This document shows positions 42,046 to 51,487 of a stretch of 64,000 bases of DNA, piece after piece. Source of the DNA: a virus. The translations under genes and the position numbers were made by a program. How positions within the stretch are numbered: position 1 is the first letter of the stretch; the number at the start of each line of letters is the position of its first letter. Location: the IMG/VR virus record IMGVR_UViG_3300027963_000041, positions 79,096-143,095 of that record; one strand, 5' to 3'. The notes under the pieces were generated by a model, which worked only from the letters and a program-made list of their open reading frames with translations, ran no database searches and had not been told where the DNA came from.

Positions 42046-43129
42046 TAAAACAGAACTACTGAAAAGAAAACGTCAACTAGAAAACGAAATATCACGTTAC
42101 AAGAATTTGCAACTTGCAAAGAAGGTGCAACTAAACTCAGCGTATGGTGCGCTAGGTAACGAATATTTTAGATTCTTTGATCTGCGTCAGGCAGAAGCAA
42201 TTACCTTTTCTGGTCAACTTTCAATTCGTTGGATTGCTGACAAACTCAATATGTACATGAACAAACTATTGAAGACTGAAGGAATTGATTATGTCATTGC
42301 GTCAGATACGGACTCTGTATATCTCCATCTTGGTCCGTTGGTGGATATGGTCTACGGATCGAAGAGTATCGAAGAAGAAAAGATTGTTGATTTTATCGAC
42401 AAAGCCTGCCAAGAAAAGATTGAACCGTTTATTGATAAGGCGTATGAAGAACTAGCGAACTACATGAATGCGTTTGATCAAAAGATGTTCATGAAGCGCG
42501 AAGTGATTGCGAACAAAGGTATTTGGACTGCAAAGAAGCGGTACATTCTGAACGTGTGGGACTCAGAAGGGGTTCGTTATAATGAACCAAAACTGAAAAT
42601 GTCTGGCATTGAAGCAGTCAAGTCTTCTACACCAGGATCATGCAGAACAAAAATTAAAGAAGCACTCAAGGTAGTCATGAAAGGCACCGAGGCAGAGTTT
42701 CATGAATTCAATCGCAAATTCAAAGAAGAGTTTTTTACTCTGCCATTTGATGATGTAGCATTCCCGCGCGGTGTTTCTGAACTGACTAAATATCAGAGTA
42801 AGACTGATCTTTATCAGAAAGGCACACCAATTCACGTTCGCGGCGCATTGATATATAATAAACTTATTGAAACAAAAAAGTTGTCTCGCAGATATGAGAC
42901 AATCAAAGATGGGGACAAGGTCAAGTTTTGTTACATGAAACTACCAAACCCTACGCAAGAGAACGTGCTATCTGTTCTCAATGTTTTACCAAAAGAGTTT
43001 GCTTTGGAGAAATATATCGACTATGAAACACAATTTGAGAAGGCGTACTTAGAGCCGCTCAAAATTATTGTGAACACTTTTGGATGGAGTGCCGAACCAG
43101 TTTCATCACTAAAAGGATTTTTTACATGA
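42038..43129 (+). CDS. 43B: DNA polymerase gp43, C-terminal half (43B)
   Basis: 363 residues. Begins with a charged helix (LLKRKRQLENEI) and then motif B KVQLNSAYGALGN and motif C ASDTDSVYL, followed by KKRYIL and the thumb. Catalysis needs association with 43A, probably through the complementary helices at the break. It ends with the GWSAEP..SLKGFF-type C-terminus expected to bind gp45. Confidence 0.95.
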   Translation: MSDKTELLKRKRQLENEISRYKNLQLAKKVQLNSAYGALGNEYFRFFDLRQAEAITFSGQLSIRWIADKLNMYMNKLLKTEGIDYVIASDTDSVYLHLGPLVDMVYGSKSIEEEKIVDFIDKACQEKIEPFIDKAYEELANYMNAFDQKMFMKREVIANKGIWTAKKRYILNVWDSEGVRYNEPKLKMSGIEAVKSSTPGSCRTKIKEALKVVMKGTEAEFHEFNRKFKEEFFTLPFDDVAFPRGVSELTKYQSKTDLYQKGTPIHVRGALIYNKLIETKKLSRRYETIKDGDKVKFCYMKLPNPTQENVLSVLNVLPKEFALEKYIDYETQFEKAYLEPLKIIVNTFGWSAEPVSSLKGFFT

Positions 43130-43527
43130 GTACAATACCACAAGAATATTTAATTCCAAGATCACAAGAAGATTTTGGATTCACCGCAGTCGATGAAGGA
43201 GACTTAACTCCTTCATACGATCCTAACACATTAGAAACAGAAGTAATTCGCACTCAAGTAGGCGCGTCTGCTGAAGGCGTTGCTCGACTTGAATCTAAGA
43301 TAGATACTATTTTAGATTTATACAACAATGGTAAATTAGGTTTAGATGCTGATCGTGCAAAAATGTTGACCGAAGTTAAATCTAATCTTACACAACTGGA
43401 ACAATTAGTTGTGCCATTGTTAGTCAATTTGATGAAGAATCCTGAAAAGGAATACATTTACTGGCCTAATCGTAAAGAAAAAATTCAGGAACAAATTGAC
43501 AAAGTGCTTAAACTCACTAGAGGTTAA
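43126..43527 (+). CDS. Conserved small phage protein
   Basis: 133 residues from ATG 43126 (ATGA overlap with 43B). Helical middle, and a C-terminal NPEKEYIYWPNRKEKI motif seen in many T4-like marine phages. Function unknown. Confidence 0.7.
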   Translation: MSTIPQEYLIPRSQEDFGFTAVDEGDLTPSYDPNTLETEVIRTQVGASAEGVARLESKIDTILDLYNNGKLGLDADRAKMLTEVKSNLTQLEQLVVPLLVNLMKNPEKEYIYWPNRKEKIQEQIDKVLKLTRG

Positions 43528-43529
43528 CT

Positions 43530-44486
43530 ATGTTATTTGCGATCCTTACTTTACTGTGCGCGTTAAGCGTATCAGCAATTGCCGCTTACTATTCTGTTAT
43601 AGGACTTATAGCGATCTTCTCTGCCGCACCAATTCCAATTGCAGTTATGGGCGGCACACTTGAAGCGGCTAAACTTGTTGTTGCATCGTGGGTATATAAG
43701 AATTGGAATGTTGCACCCAAACTGTTGAAGTATTATTTTGTATGTGCTATAATTGTATTAATGTTCATTACGTCATTGGGCATCTTTGGTTTTCTATCAA
43801 AGGCGCATAGCGATCAAAGTCTTGCCACAGGTGATGCAATATCAAAGTTAGAAATTATTGATGATAAGATTCGTGTAGCAAAGGATACGATTGATGCAAA
43901 CCGTAAGGTACTTAAACAATTGGACGAAAGTGTGGACCAAATTATGGCACGAAGCACTTCAGAAGAAGGTGCCAGAAGGGCGAATGCTTTGCGTGTTTCT
44001 CAGAAAGCAGAGAGGAACCGTATCGCTAACGAAAACGAAGCCCAACAAAAAATTGTTGCTAAACTCAATGAAGATAGACAGCCATTCGCTACGGAAGTAC
44101 GAAAGGTTGAATCTGAGGTAGGACCACTCAAGTACATTGCCGCAATGATATATAATGAGCAAGTCACACAGACTATGCTTGAGCAGGCAGTACGATGGGT
44201 AATTATTTTAATCGTTTTAGTTTTTGATCCACTTGCAGTTTTGCTTGTCATCGCAGGTAACTTCTCATTAAAACAAGCGCGAGAAGAAAAAGAAAATCTA
44301 GAACCTATTTTACCATTCGTTGCAGACGTAGGCGAAAAACCTACAAAAGAAGAATTAGAAGAGACAGAGTACGAAGTAAAAGAAAAAATTGATGTAACAT
44401 CTTTTGATCCTGTGCCAATGAATAAAGATGAAATAGAAAAAGTTTCTGAGGTTCGCCGTACACAAAAATATCCACTAGATAAGTAA
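43530..44486 (+). CDS. Membrane protein with central coiled coil
   Basis: 318 residues. Hydrophobic segments at residues about 2-22, 27-50, 68-90 and 228-250 flank a long charged coiled coil (about 100-200). The GGTLEAAKLVVASW motif in the second segment is typical of a family found in T4-like marine phages. It could remodel or tether replication to the host membrane, but this is a guess. A promoter-like TTGAAG-17-TATAAT lies at 43725-43753. Confidence 0.75.
   Translation: MLFAILTLLCALSVSAIAAYYSVIGLIAIFSAAPIPIAVMGGTLEAAKLVVASWVYKNWNVAPKLLKYYFVCAIIVLMFITSLGIFGFLSKAHSDQSLATGDAISKLEIIDDKIRVAKDTIDANRKVLKQLDESVDQIMARSTSEEGARRANALRVSQKAERNRIANENEAQQKIVAKLNEDRQPFATEVRKVESEVGPLKYIAAMIYNEQVTQTMLEQAVRWVIILIVLVFDPLAVLLVIAGNFSLKQAREEKENLEPILPFVADVGEKPTKEELEETEYEVKEKIDVTSFDPVPMNKDEIEKVSEVRRTQKYPLDK
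43725..43753 (+). promoter_or_regulatory. Possible internal promoter for 44491/uvsX
   Basis: TTGAAG (43725-43730), 17-bp spacer, extended -10 TGCTATAAT (TATAAT 43748-43753), within the membrane protein gene. Confidence 0.35.
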
Positions 44487-44490
44487 TATT

Positions 44491-44991
44491 ATGAAAATTG
44501 GTTTTAATTGTTCGTCATTTGATTTATTCCATGCTGGTCATGTGACAATGCTAAAGATGGAAAAAAAGTTGTGTGACTATTTGATTGTTGCACTACAGGT
44601 CGACCCTACTGTGGATAGACCTAGCACAAAAAACAAGCCTGTACAATCGGTATATGAAAGATATGTTCAATTGCAGGCATGTAAGTATGTGGATGAAATT
44701 CTTGTGTATCATACCGAAGAAGACTTAGCCAATCTGATTATGACACAGACAATGCACATAAGGTTTCTCGGTGAAGAATATAAAAATAAAGACTTTACTG
44801 GTAAACAATATTGCATTGAAAACGGAATTGAGTTATACTATCATGTGAGGAATCATAGTTATAGTACATCGGAACTTCGTCAACGTACATATGAGTTAGA
44901 ATTGCAGAAGAAAAGCGAACCTGCTATCGTTGAATATGAACAGCATTCGCCAAAGTTATTAAACAAATATTATGAAGGAAAAACACAATGA
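44491..44991 (+). CDS. Cytidylyltransferase-like protein (TagD type)
   Basis: 166 residues. Nucleotidyltransferase fold with [14 protein letters not shown] (HxGH), a [15 protein letters not shown] loop and a C-terminal [11 protein letters not shown] (ISTSxLRxR). Resembles glycerol-3-phosphate cytidylyltransferase, distinct from the HldE-like gene at 25385. May activate a small polyol or sugar phosphate. ATGA overlap with uvsX. Confidence 0.85.
   Translation: MKIGFNCSSFDLFHAGHVTMLKMEKKLCDYLIVALQVDPTVDRPSTKNKPVQSVYERYVQLQACKYVDEILVYHTEEDLANLIMTQTMHIRFLGEEYKNKDFTGKQYCIENGIELYYHVRNHSYSTSELRQRTYELELQKKSEPAIVEYEQHSPKLLNKYYEGKTQ
44811..44839 (+). promoter_or_regulatory. Weak promoter candidate before uvsX
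   Basis: TTGCAT (44811-44816), 17-bp spacer, TATACT (44834-44839), inside the preceding gene. Confidence 0.3.
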
Positions 44992-46052
44992 GTAATTTTT
45001 TTACAGATTTAGTTAGTCAATTGAAAGATGAAGACACAAAAATTTTATCTGACGGTGGTGCATCTGCTGAGTATAGTGGATGTATTGATACTGGTTCATA
45101 TGCATTGAATGCTGTTTTATCAGGTAGCATCTATGGCGGTGTACCTAACAATAAAGTAACTGCATTTGCTGGTGAATCGTCAACAGGCAAAACATTCTTT
45201 GTGCTTGGCATTGTCAAACAATTCCTTGACGCAAATCCTGAAGGCGGTGTTATCTACTTTGATACAGAAGCCGCAGTCACAAAACAAATGATGGAATCCC
45301 GTGGTGTTGATACTAAGCGGGTTGTTATCTCTGAGCCAGATACAATTCAAAAGTTTCGTCATACTGCATTGCAAATCATTGAGAAGTATCAAGCGCAACC
45401 AGAAGCGAAGCGCAAGCCAATGATTATGGTTCTTGATTCTCTTGGTCAGTTATCTTCAACTAAAGAAATGGAAGATACTGCTGAAGGTAAAGAAACTAAA
45501 GACATGACCAAGTCTGCTATTCTTAAAGCAACATTCCGTGTATTGAATTTGAAACTTGCTAAGATTGGTGTACCATTGCTTGTAACGAATCACGTTTATG
45601 ATGTAGTTGGTGCATACATTCCAACAAAAGAAATGTCTGGTGGTTCTGGTTTGAAGTACACCGCATCCACAATCGTTTACTTGTCCAAGCGTAAAGATAA
45701 AGATGGTACTGCTGTTATTGGTAACATCGTTCGCGCTAAGTTGCACAAGTCGCGCCTAACAAAAGAAAACTCACAAGTTGAAGTAAAGATTACTTACAGC
45801 ACAGGTTTGGATCGTTACTACGGGCTACTTGAAATTGCTGAGAAATATGATATAATTAAGAAAGTATCAACCCGATACGAACTGCCAGATGGCACAAAAG
45901 TATTCGGTAAGTCAATCAACGATGATCCTGAAAAATATTTCACAAAAGAAATTTTGGACGCAATTGATGAAGCGTGTAAAAAAGAATTTTTGTATGGGCA
46001 AGATGGTGTTGGCTTCTCCGATGAAGAAGAACTTGTAGAGGAAGAAGCATGA
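44988..46052 (+). CDS. uvsX: RecA-like recombinase UvsX
   Basis: 354 residues, T4 UvsX is 391. RecA core with Walker [10 protein letters not shown] near residue 64, MVLDSLGQL Walker B-type strand and the TNHVYDVVG / [10 protein letters not shown] loop 2 region. Forms filaments on ssDNA with UvsY help. Precedes helicase gene 41 as in T4. Confidence 0.95.
   Translation: MSNFFTDLVSQLKDEDTKILSDGGASAEYSGCIDTGSYALNAVLSGSIYGGVPNNKVTAFAGESSTGKTFFVLGIVKQFLDANPEGGVIYFDTEAAVTKQMMESRGVDTKRVVISEPDTIQKFRHTALQIIEKYQAQPEAKRKPMIMVLDSLGQLSSTKEMEDTAEGKETKDMTKSAILKATFRVLNLKLAKIGVPLLVTNHVYDVVGAYIPTKEMSGGSGLKYTASTIVYLSKRKDKDGTAVIGNIVRAKLHKSRLTKENSQVEVKITYSTGLDRYYGLLEIAEKYDIIKKVSTRYELPDGTKVFGKSINDDPEKYFTKEILDAIDEACKKEFLYGQDGVGFSDEEELVEEEA
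45830..45857 (+). promoter_or_regulatory. Possible internal promoter for gene 41
   Basis: TTGAAA (45830-45835), 16-bp spacer, TATAAT (45852-45857) inside uvsX. Confidence 0.3.
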
Positions 46053-46381
46053 AATATGATGTAGATTTTCGAGTAACAGACAGACTCTATACATACAAAG
46101 AAAAACATGATTTAGCAAGCATTGAAATTCTGACTGGACCTTACAAAGAAGTAGAGTTTACATTCGGTTCAATTCATGTTAATGAAAAGATTGAAGATGG
46201 CGAAGCAACTATTTCTTTTGATTATACAGTACACAACGATGAAACTTTAGAAGGCAATGAAGAGTTTGAAGAAGTACTTGGTGAAGTGATGAATTCATTG
46301 CTTCAGCATTCTTTAGAAGAGGCTGAGAAACGATATGATGATGAGCGTAGAAAAGAAAATACTGAAACACCTACTGAATGA
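46049..46381 (+). CDS. Small acidic protein, unknown
   Basis: 110 residues between uvsX and gene 41; 4-base overlap upstream and 47-base overlap downstream. Beta-rich N-terminal half ([19 protein letters not shown]), acidic C-terminus. No motif recognised. Confidence 0.6.
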   Translation: MKYDVDFRVTDRLYTYKEKHDLASIEILTGPYKEVEFTFGSIHVNEKIEDGEATISFDYTVHNDETLEGNEEFEEVLGEVMNSLLQHSLEEAEKRYDDERRKENTETPTE

Positions 46382-47747
46382 TGATGCGTACACTAGAAAG
46401 ATTCTTCCGTTTCTTTCTGGTGATTACTTTTCAGATCATTCAGAAAAAGTTATTTACGAAGAAATTCATAAGTACATCACGAAGTATAACAACTTACCAA
46501 CAGTTGAAGCACTTACAATTGAGGTTGATGGTCGTTCAAACTTATCTGGTGACCAACATAAGAAAGTCACAGGACTTTTAGATGAATTAAATTCCACAGA
46601 GTTTGATACAAGAGATGGTGCGTGGCTTCTAGATGCAACAGAAAAATTCTGTCAAGAGAAAGCAATCTACAACGCAATCATGGAATCAATTCAGATTCTA
46701 GATGAAAGCGGTAACAGCAAAAAAGAAAAGGGTGCAATTCCTGACATTCTATCTGATGCACTTGCAATTTCATTTGATAATCATGTTGGGCATGACTTTA
46801 TAGATGACGCAGAAACTCGCTATGAGTTTTATCATACAGTTGAAAAGCGTATTCCGTTTGATCTAGACTATCTCAATCGAATCACTAAAGGCGGCTTGCC
46901 AGAAAAAACTTTGAACATTATTCTTGCCGGTACTGGTGTTGGTAAGTCAATGTTTATGTGTCATTGTGCCGCGGCTAATCTTTCAATCGGCAAGAATGTA
47001 TTGTATATCACACTTGAGATGGCTGAAGAAAGAATTGCAGAACGTATTGATGCGAATCTTATGAATGTTGACATAGACAAGTTGATGGCACTACCTAAAG
47101 AATCGTATCTTAAAAAGATTGAACGACTGAAAGAAAAAACTCTCGGTCGGCTAATCATTAAAGAGTATCCAACGGCAAGCGCAAATGTAATTCACTTCAA
47201 GCATTTGCTTAACGAACTTAAACTGAAGAGACAATTTGTTCCTGACATAATCTATATCGACTATCTGAACATTTGTGCGTCATCTAGAATGCGCCAAGGT
47301 GCCAATGTCAATTCATATTCTTTCATTAAAGCGATTGCAGAAGAATTGCGTGGGCTTGCAGTTGAACATAAAGTGCCTGTTATTTCAGCGACACAAACAA
47401 CACGAGGCGGTTACTCAAATTCTGATGTTGACATAACAGATACAAGTGAATCGTTTGGTCTGCCAGCAACAGCAGATTTTATGATTGCATTGATTGCTAC
47501 TGAAGAACTTACTGATCTGAATCAGATGATGGTCAAGCAATTAAAGAATCGTTACAACAATCCAGACACAAACAAACGATTCATGATTGGTGTTGATAAA
47601 GCAAAAATGAAGTTGTATGATGTAGAACAGACTGCACAAAATCATATACATGATAGCGGGCAGGTCCAACCAGATGAACCACTTTTTGATAAATCGGACT
47701 TCGGAAGAAGAGAGAAACAACGTAAATTTGAAGGATTCAAAGTATGA
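46335..47747 (+). CDS. 41: Replicative helicase gp41 (DnaB-like)
   Basis: 470 residues, T4 gp41 475. N-terminal helical domain, Walker A LAGTGVGKS near residue 198, Walker B DIIYIDYLNI, and the QTTRGGYSNSDVD loop characteristic of DnaB-family helicases. Unwinds the fork 5'-3' and recruits primase gp61 (61227). Three tandem ATG (46335, 46338, 46341) are possible starts. Confidence 0.95.
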   Translation: MMMSVEKKILKHLLNDDAYTRKILPFLSGDYFSDHSEKVIYEEIHKYITKYNNLPTVEALTIEVDGRSNLSGDQHKKVTGLLDELNSTEFDTRDGAWLLDATEKFCQEKAIYNAIMESIQILDESGNSKKEKGAIPDILSDALAISFDNHVGHDFIDDAETRYEFYHTVEKRIPFDLDYLNRITKGGLPEKTLNIILAGTGVGKSMFMCHCAAANLSIGKNVLYITLEMAEERIAERIDANLMNVDIDKLMALPKESYLKKIERLKEKTLGRLIIKEYPTASANVIHFKHLLNELKLKRQFVPDIIYIDYLNICASSRMRQGANVNSYSFIKAIAEELRGLAVEHKVPVISATQTTRGGYSNSDVDITDTSESFGLPATADFMIALIATEELTDLNQMMVKQLKNRYNNPDTNKRFMIGVDKAKMKLYDVEQTAQNHIHDSGQVQPDEPLFDKSDFGRREKQRKFEGFKV

Positions 47748-47962
47748 GAACTATTCCAGAAATTGTAGCACAAATGCGCGAGTTGATCGAAGAACTTGAA
47801 CAGCATACGGGTAAACCTGCCCCAAAAGAAGAAAGTGTGAAATTTACCTTATATGGACAAGACTATATGGCAGGAAATTATTCAGCAACAGATACTATCT
47901 CACTTACGAACTATGATCTTAAACCCTTAACGCCTAGCGATATTAGTTCCTTTAAGATTTAA
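47744..47962 (+). CDS. Small protein after gene 41
   Basis: 72 residues, ATGA overlap with gene 41. N-terminal helix (IPEIVAQMRELIEELEQ) and a beta-rich end. No motif known; ends the replication operon just before a late promoter. Confidence 0.6.
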   Translation: MRTIPEIVAQMRELIEELEQHTGKPAPKEESVKFTLYGQDYMAGNYSATDTISLTNYDLKPLTPSDISSFKI

Positions 47963-47967
47963 AAACA

Positions 47968-47975
47968 TATAAATA
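47968..47975 (+). promoter_or_regulatory. Late promoter box
   Basis: Perfect TATAAATA, 28 bases before the fibre-like gene. Confidence 0.75.
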
Positions 47976-48002
47976 GTAGAAGACTTTTTACAGGGGCATA
48001 CC

Positions 48003-48644
48003 ATGGCGGCAACAGCAAATTTAGAACTAGCCAACACATTCAATGAATGGCGAACTACGATCAACCAAGTAATTCTCAAAGTGAATAGCCTTGAGAATGG
48101 CAACGCTGATCTTGTGGTTGACACCATTGTTTCTAATACAACAAATACGATTATATCTACAGCGAACAATACATTCAATGTAGCGAATGCCGCCTGGTTT
48201 ACCGCTAATGCCGCTTATCTAACTGCTAATGCCGCCTATGCACAAGCAAATACTGCGAATAATCTTACTCAATCAAATACAGTATTTAAAACATCATATA
48301 ATGTAGTAACAACTAAAGATGCATATAGCGCAACAATTGCTTATAATTTAAACGATGGACCTGTTTTCTATCAGTCAAATTTGAGTAGCAATGTTACTGC
48401 AAACTTTGTGGGCATTAAGAGTGGTGTGAGTTTTGTTACTGATGCTAAGGTTGTAATTGCACAAGGTGCAACCCCCTATATTATCAATGCAGTACAAACT
48501 GATGGTACTGTAAGAACAATTAAGTGGAAAAATAATACAGTTCCTTCTGGCAATTCAAGTGCCGTAGATTCAATGACATTTACCATTATTAAAGACGCAA
48601 ATAGCGTATTTACTGTTCTTGGCAGTCTAGATACTCACAAATAA
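48003..48644 (+). CDS. Fibre-like virion protein
   Basis: 213 residues. Residues about 52-82 carry the same AN.AY/AN.AW alanine-asparagine repeat as the big fibre (NAAYLTANAAYAQANTANN), the rest is beta-rich with a C-terminal VFTVLGS strand. Late promoter upstream. Probably an accessory fibre or whisker-like subunit that shares a coiled-coil module with the 8260-11457 protein. Confidence 0.75.
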   Translation: MAATANLELANTFNEWRTTINQVILKVNSLENGNADLVVDTIVSNTTNTIISTANNTFNVANAAWFTANAAYLTANAAYAQANTANNLTQSNTVFKTSYNVVTTKDAYSATIAYNLNDGPVFYQSNLSSNVTANFVGIKSGVSFVTDAKVVIAQGATPYIINAVQTDGTVRTIKWKNNTVPSGNSSAVDSMTFTIIKDANSVFTVLGSLDTHK

Positions 48645-48645
48645 C

Positions 48646-48674
48646 TTGACAGAATTGTGGTAATCTGCTATACT
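48646..48674 (+). promoter_or_regulatory. Sigma70-type promoter with palindrome at the start site
   Basis: TTGACA (48646-48651), 17-bp spacer, extended -10 TGCTATACT (TATACT 48669-48674). A perfect inverted repeat ACTAGAA-G-TTCTAGT (48672-48686) covers the -10 end and start. Confidence 0.85.
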
Positions 48675-48701
48675 AGAAGTTCTAGTGTAGAAAGATTTGC
48701 C

Positions 48702-49040
48702 ATGATTATTCACGCATACTTCAAGAAACCCAAAGCAAAGAAAAAGCCTGGCTGGCAAAAAGCGCAGGCTGAGTATGATGCATGGCTCAAATCCCATGGC
48801 ATTAATAAGAACAATTCAAAGAAAAAAGAGTTTGTCTCTTACGCGCCTGCGCCCGACCCTCATCGTAGGCAAACTCCACACTATCCCTCACTCAATTCAT
48901 TTGTAGGTTCTGCTACGAAAAAAGAATCGCCCAAGTACACGGGTAGCAATCTTTTGGGTATCGGAACACTACACAAATCGAATGCCGTGCCAATTTTCTC
49001 AAAAGAAGATGCAGAAGATCAAGCCAAAATGCGCCGGTGA
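48702..49040 (+). CDS. Conserved basic phage protein
   Basis: 112 residues from ATG 48702. N-terminus MIIHAYFKKPKAKKKPGWQ is strongly basic, the C-terminus has YTGSNLLGIGTLHKSNAVPIF; both parts recur across many unrelated phages. Function unknown. Host-type promoter, so early. An early gene placed inside a late region. Confidence 0.7.
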   Translation: MIIHAYFKKPKAKKKPGWQKAQAEYDAWLKSHGINKNNSKKKEFVSYAPAPDPHRRQTPHYPSLNSFVGSATKKESPKYTGSNLLGIGTLHKSNAVPIFSKEDAEDQAKMRR

Positions 49041-49048
49041 CATAAATA
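49041..49048 (+). promoter_or_regulatory. Late-promoter-like box (CATAAATA)
   Basis: One mismatch to TATAAATA, overlapping the stop of the basic protein and 14-26 bases before the possible starts of the ligase-like gene. Confidence 0.5.
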
Positions 49049-49061
49049 GTCTATCATAACG

Positions 49062-50303
49062 ATGGGCTTCTTTATGCTGAAATTCAAAGAGTATTTAAAC
49101 GAACAAAAAAACACGCACATGGAACATGCCGAAGACGATGTTCTTAATGGCGGTGTTAAGGGTGCCCGCGACAGTATCAATGCACTCCGTGCTGTACGCG
49201 ATATGTTAGCCGGCCACTCAAAACAAAGAGTAAGCGTCACAGTTAAATGGGATGGCGCGCCAGCAATTTTCGCAGGCAAAGACCCTAGCGATGGTAAATT
49301 CTTTGTAGCGAAGAAAGGTGTATTCAATAAGAATCCCAAAGTCTACAAAACCAACGCAGAAATTGATGATGATACATCAGGTGACCTTGCGGCTAAACTC
49401 AGAGCATGTCTTGCTGAGTTGCCAGCACTTGGCATCGATGGCGTCATTCAAGGTGACTTGCTTTTTACTAAATCCGATATAAAGAACGTCACGATTGATG
49501 GTGAAGATTATGTTACGTTTCATCCAAACACTCTAGTCTATGCAGTTCCAGCGCAAAGTGAACTTGCTAAAAGTATCAAATCCGCTGAAATTGGCATTGT
49601 GTGGCATACGTTTTATGAAGGTTCTTCATTTGAAACAATGAAAGCAGTCTTTGGTAAAAATATTTTATCCACACTCAAGAAAACGAGCCGAGTTTGGTCT
49701 ACAGATGTAGACTACAAAGATGTTTCTGGCAAAGCAACATTGACCAAAGAAGAAACAAACAAGATTACAGACATACTTTCTGACGCAGGAAAGATTTTCT
49801 ATAAGATAGACGCTAAGGTTCTGAATCACATCAGAGAGACAGACGAACTGCGCGAGAAAATCAAAACATTCAACAATACAAAAGTCAGAAACCAACTCAA
49901 AATTACAAATGTAAAGAGTCATGTGGCTGAATTGATTCAGTTTATGACTGCATATTTCGACAAAGAAATTGAAACTCGCAAATCTGCAAAGTCAAAGGCA
50001 GAATGGGAAACAAAAAAGATGGATGGTTTGAAGTTCTTTAACGCAAAGAACAAAGCGCAACTTGAAAATATCTTTACGTTAATTAATTTGCTTGCTGAAG
50101 CGAAGTTGATTCTAGTAAATAAACTAGATGAGGTGAAGAGTCTTCAAACTTTCTTGTTGACCAAGAATGGTTACGAAGTGACTGGTGTTGAGGGGTACGT
50201 TGCGATTGATCACCTGACAGGAAATGCTGTAAAACTAGTTGATAGAATGCGTTTCAGTTACGCAAACTTCTCTCCAGAGGTGATTAAAGGCTGGCAGAGA
50301 TAA
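49062..50303 (+). CDS. Covalent nucleotidyltransferase (RNA/DNA-ligase-like) protein, candidate head cargo
   Basis: 413 residues from ATG 49062; ATG 49074 is equally likely and would start MLKFKEYLNEQ. Ligase-superfamily motifs: K62-W-D-G (motif I, AMP-accepting Lys), FFVAKKGVF (motif III-like), E377-G-Y-V (motif IV) and KLVDR (391-395, motif V). A helical insert of about 150 residues separates motif III from IV. The N-terminus resembles T4 capsid-targeting sequences, and L-N-E14 before Q15 fits a gp21 site. Predicted: a ligase or capping-type enzyme packaged in the head. Known databases list such phage proteins as a domain of unknown function. Confidence 0.65.
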   Translation: MGFFMLKFKEYLNEQKNTHMEHAEDDVLNGGVKGARDSINALRAVRDMLAGHSKQRVSVTVKWDGAPAIFAGKDPSDGKFFVAKKGVFNKNPKVYKTNAEIDDDTSGDLAAKLRACLAELPALGIDGVIQGDLLFTKSDIKNVTIDGEDYVTFHPNTLVYAVPAQSELAKSIKSAEIGIVWHTFYEGSSFETMKAVFGKNILSTLKKTSRVWSTDVDYKDVSGKATLTKEETNKITDILSDAGKIFYKIDAKVLNHIRETDELREKIKTFNNTKVRNQLKITNVKSHVAELIQFMTAYFDKEIETRKSAKSKAEWETKKMDGLKFFNAKNKAQLENIFTLINLLAEAKLILVNKLDEVKSLQTFLLTKNGYEVTGVEGYVAIDHLTGNAVKLVDRMRFSYANFSPEVIKGWQR

Positions 50304-50359
50304 TCTTCAAAGGCTACACTCCTACTTATAATAACAAGAAGAAAAAATAGGGTAATAAT

Positions 50360-51415
50360 ATGGCAAAACTGAATGAAGGTGATGTGATCGAAGGTATCTT
50401 TACCATTGCACTTAGCCTCTATCTTGCATACGGATCAGTAGACAAGAAAAAACTAAATGAGATTCGTACCAAAGTTGATACGAAGATGTTTGGTACAGGA
50501 AGATTCAAGCATAAAGTTGTTGAGGGGCATATGCGTCAAAGAGCAAAAAATCCTCCAGACTTTTTCAATGTAAACTTTGAGATGAGACTGAAGCCTGAGT
50601 CAGTACAAGGCGCGTTTGATAAAGAATATGAAGTACTTTATAAATCATCAAAAGACGTTGGTAATATTGATAAGAAAATTGATCAGTTAATCAAGGCAAT
50701 TGAAGGTGCAAGTTTCAGCCGCAAAGCAGGCGCCGCAGTTGATCATTTCTTAAATAACAGTACTGGTGAAGTAGTCACATTCACAGTCATTGCAGATGGT
50801 ATCGCCGGCGAATCTTCTGGTGGTGAAGTTAAAGGTGACGTTACGCTAGAAGTGTACGCTACAAAAAAAGGCGGCAACCAAAGAATCATTAGCGGCAGCC
50901 TACCATTCTCACTTAAATCAGAATCAGTCACGGTTGCAAACCTATCGCCATATCGCGGTATGCTTGATATTGCAAAAGCAATTGGTATTCAATGGGATGC
51001 TGAAGAAAAGTATGTTCGATTAGCAAAGCCATTTATTGGACCAGTCGAACAAGCCGCTAAGTTTGCTTTGATTGAAGAGATGTATAGTGATTTAAAAAGT
51101 AGAATGATACAAGAATCTGTTAAGTCTACGTTCACGAATAGAGCATTAGACTTTTTAGCAAAAAGCATTTTTGGTTCAGATTTGGCTGACGTAGTTGACG
51201 TACAATCAGGCACAGTCAAAGAGATTACAGTTGACTACTACAATGAACTACGCAAAAACGTCACATTAATTGCAAAATCAAACGGCAATAATTTAGTCTT
51301 TTCAGACAAAAAAACTGATGTTGCAATTTTTCAGATACGCACTAAATTGCGTCCTCCACCGGCAAACGAAGCAAAATTTTACCTAGAAGTTGGTAAAGGC
51401 ATATATTCAAAGTAA
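50360..51415 (+). CDS. Late structural or cargo protein, unknown
   Basis: 351 residues. N-terminal ALSLYLAYG hydrophobic segment, a beta-rich middle (residues about 130-190) and a C-terminal strand pair ending QIRTKLRPP. Same neighbourhood and T4-like marine phage distribution as the ligase-like gene. No motif recognised. Gap upstream (50304-50359) has only a weak TATAATAA. Confidence 0.6.
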   Translation: MAKLNEGDVIEGIFTIALSLYLAYGSVDKKKLNEIRTKVDTKMFGTGRFKHKVVEGHMRQRAKNPPDFFNVNFEMRLKPESVQGAFDKEYEVLYKSSKDVGNIDKKIDQLIKAIEGASFSRKAGAAVDHFLNNSTGEVVTFTVIADGIAGESSGGEVKGDVTLEVYATKKGGNQRIISGSLPFSLKSESVTVANLSPYRGMLDIAKAIGIQWDAEEKYVRLAKPFIGPVEQAAKFALIEEMYSDLKSRMIQESVKSTFTNRALDFLAKSIFGSDLADVVDVQSGTVKEITVDYYNELRKNVTLIAKSNGNNLVFSDKKTDVAIFQIRTKLRPPPANEAKFYLEVGKGIYSK

Positions 51416-51421
51416 AAATCT

Positions 51422-51429
51422 TATAAATA
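51422..51429 (+). promoter_or_regulatory. Late promoter box
   Basis: Perfect TATAAATA, 59 bases before the 875-residue protein; TAAGGA ribosome site. Confidence 0.75.
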
Positions 51430-51487
51430 AGATGTAACGCAGTTAGGCTACGGCAAACCTGTAAGGGATAAGTCTAAGGAAAACTCC

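Noticed and set aside
44491-44991. Second copy of the HldE nucleotidyltransferase
   Set aside because: Motif context and C-terminus (STSELRQR) fit glycerol-3-phosphate-type cytidylyltransferases better than HldE.
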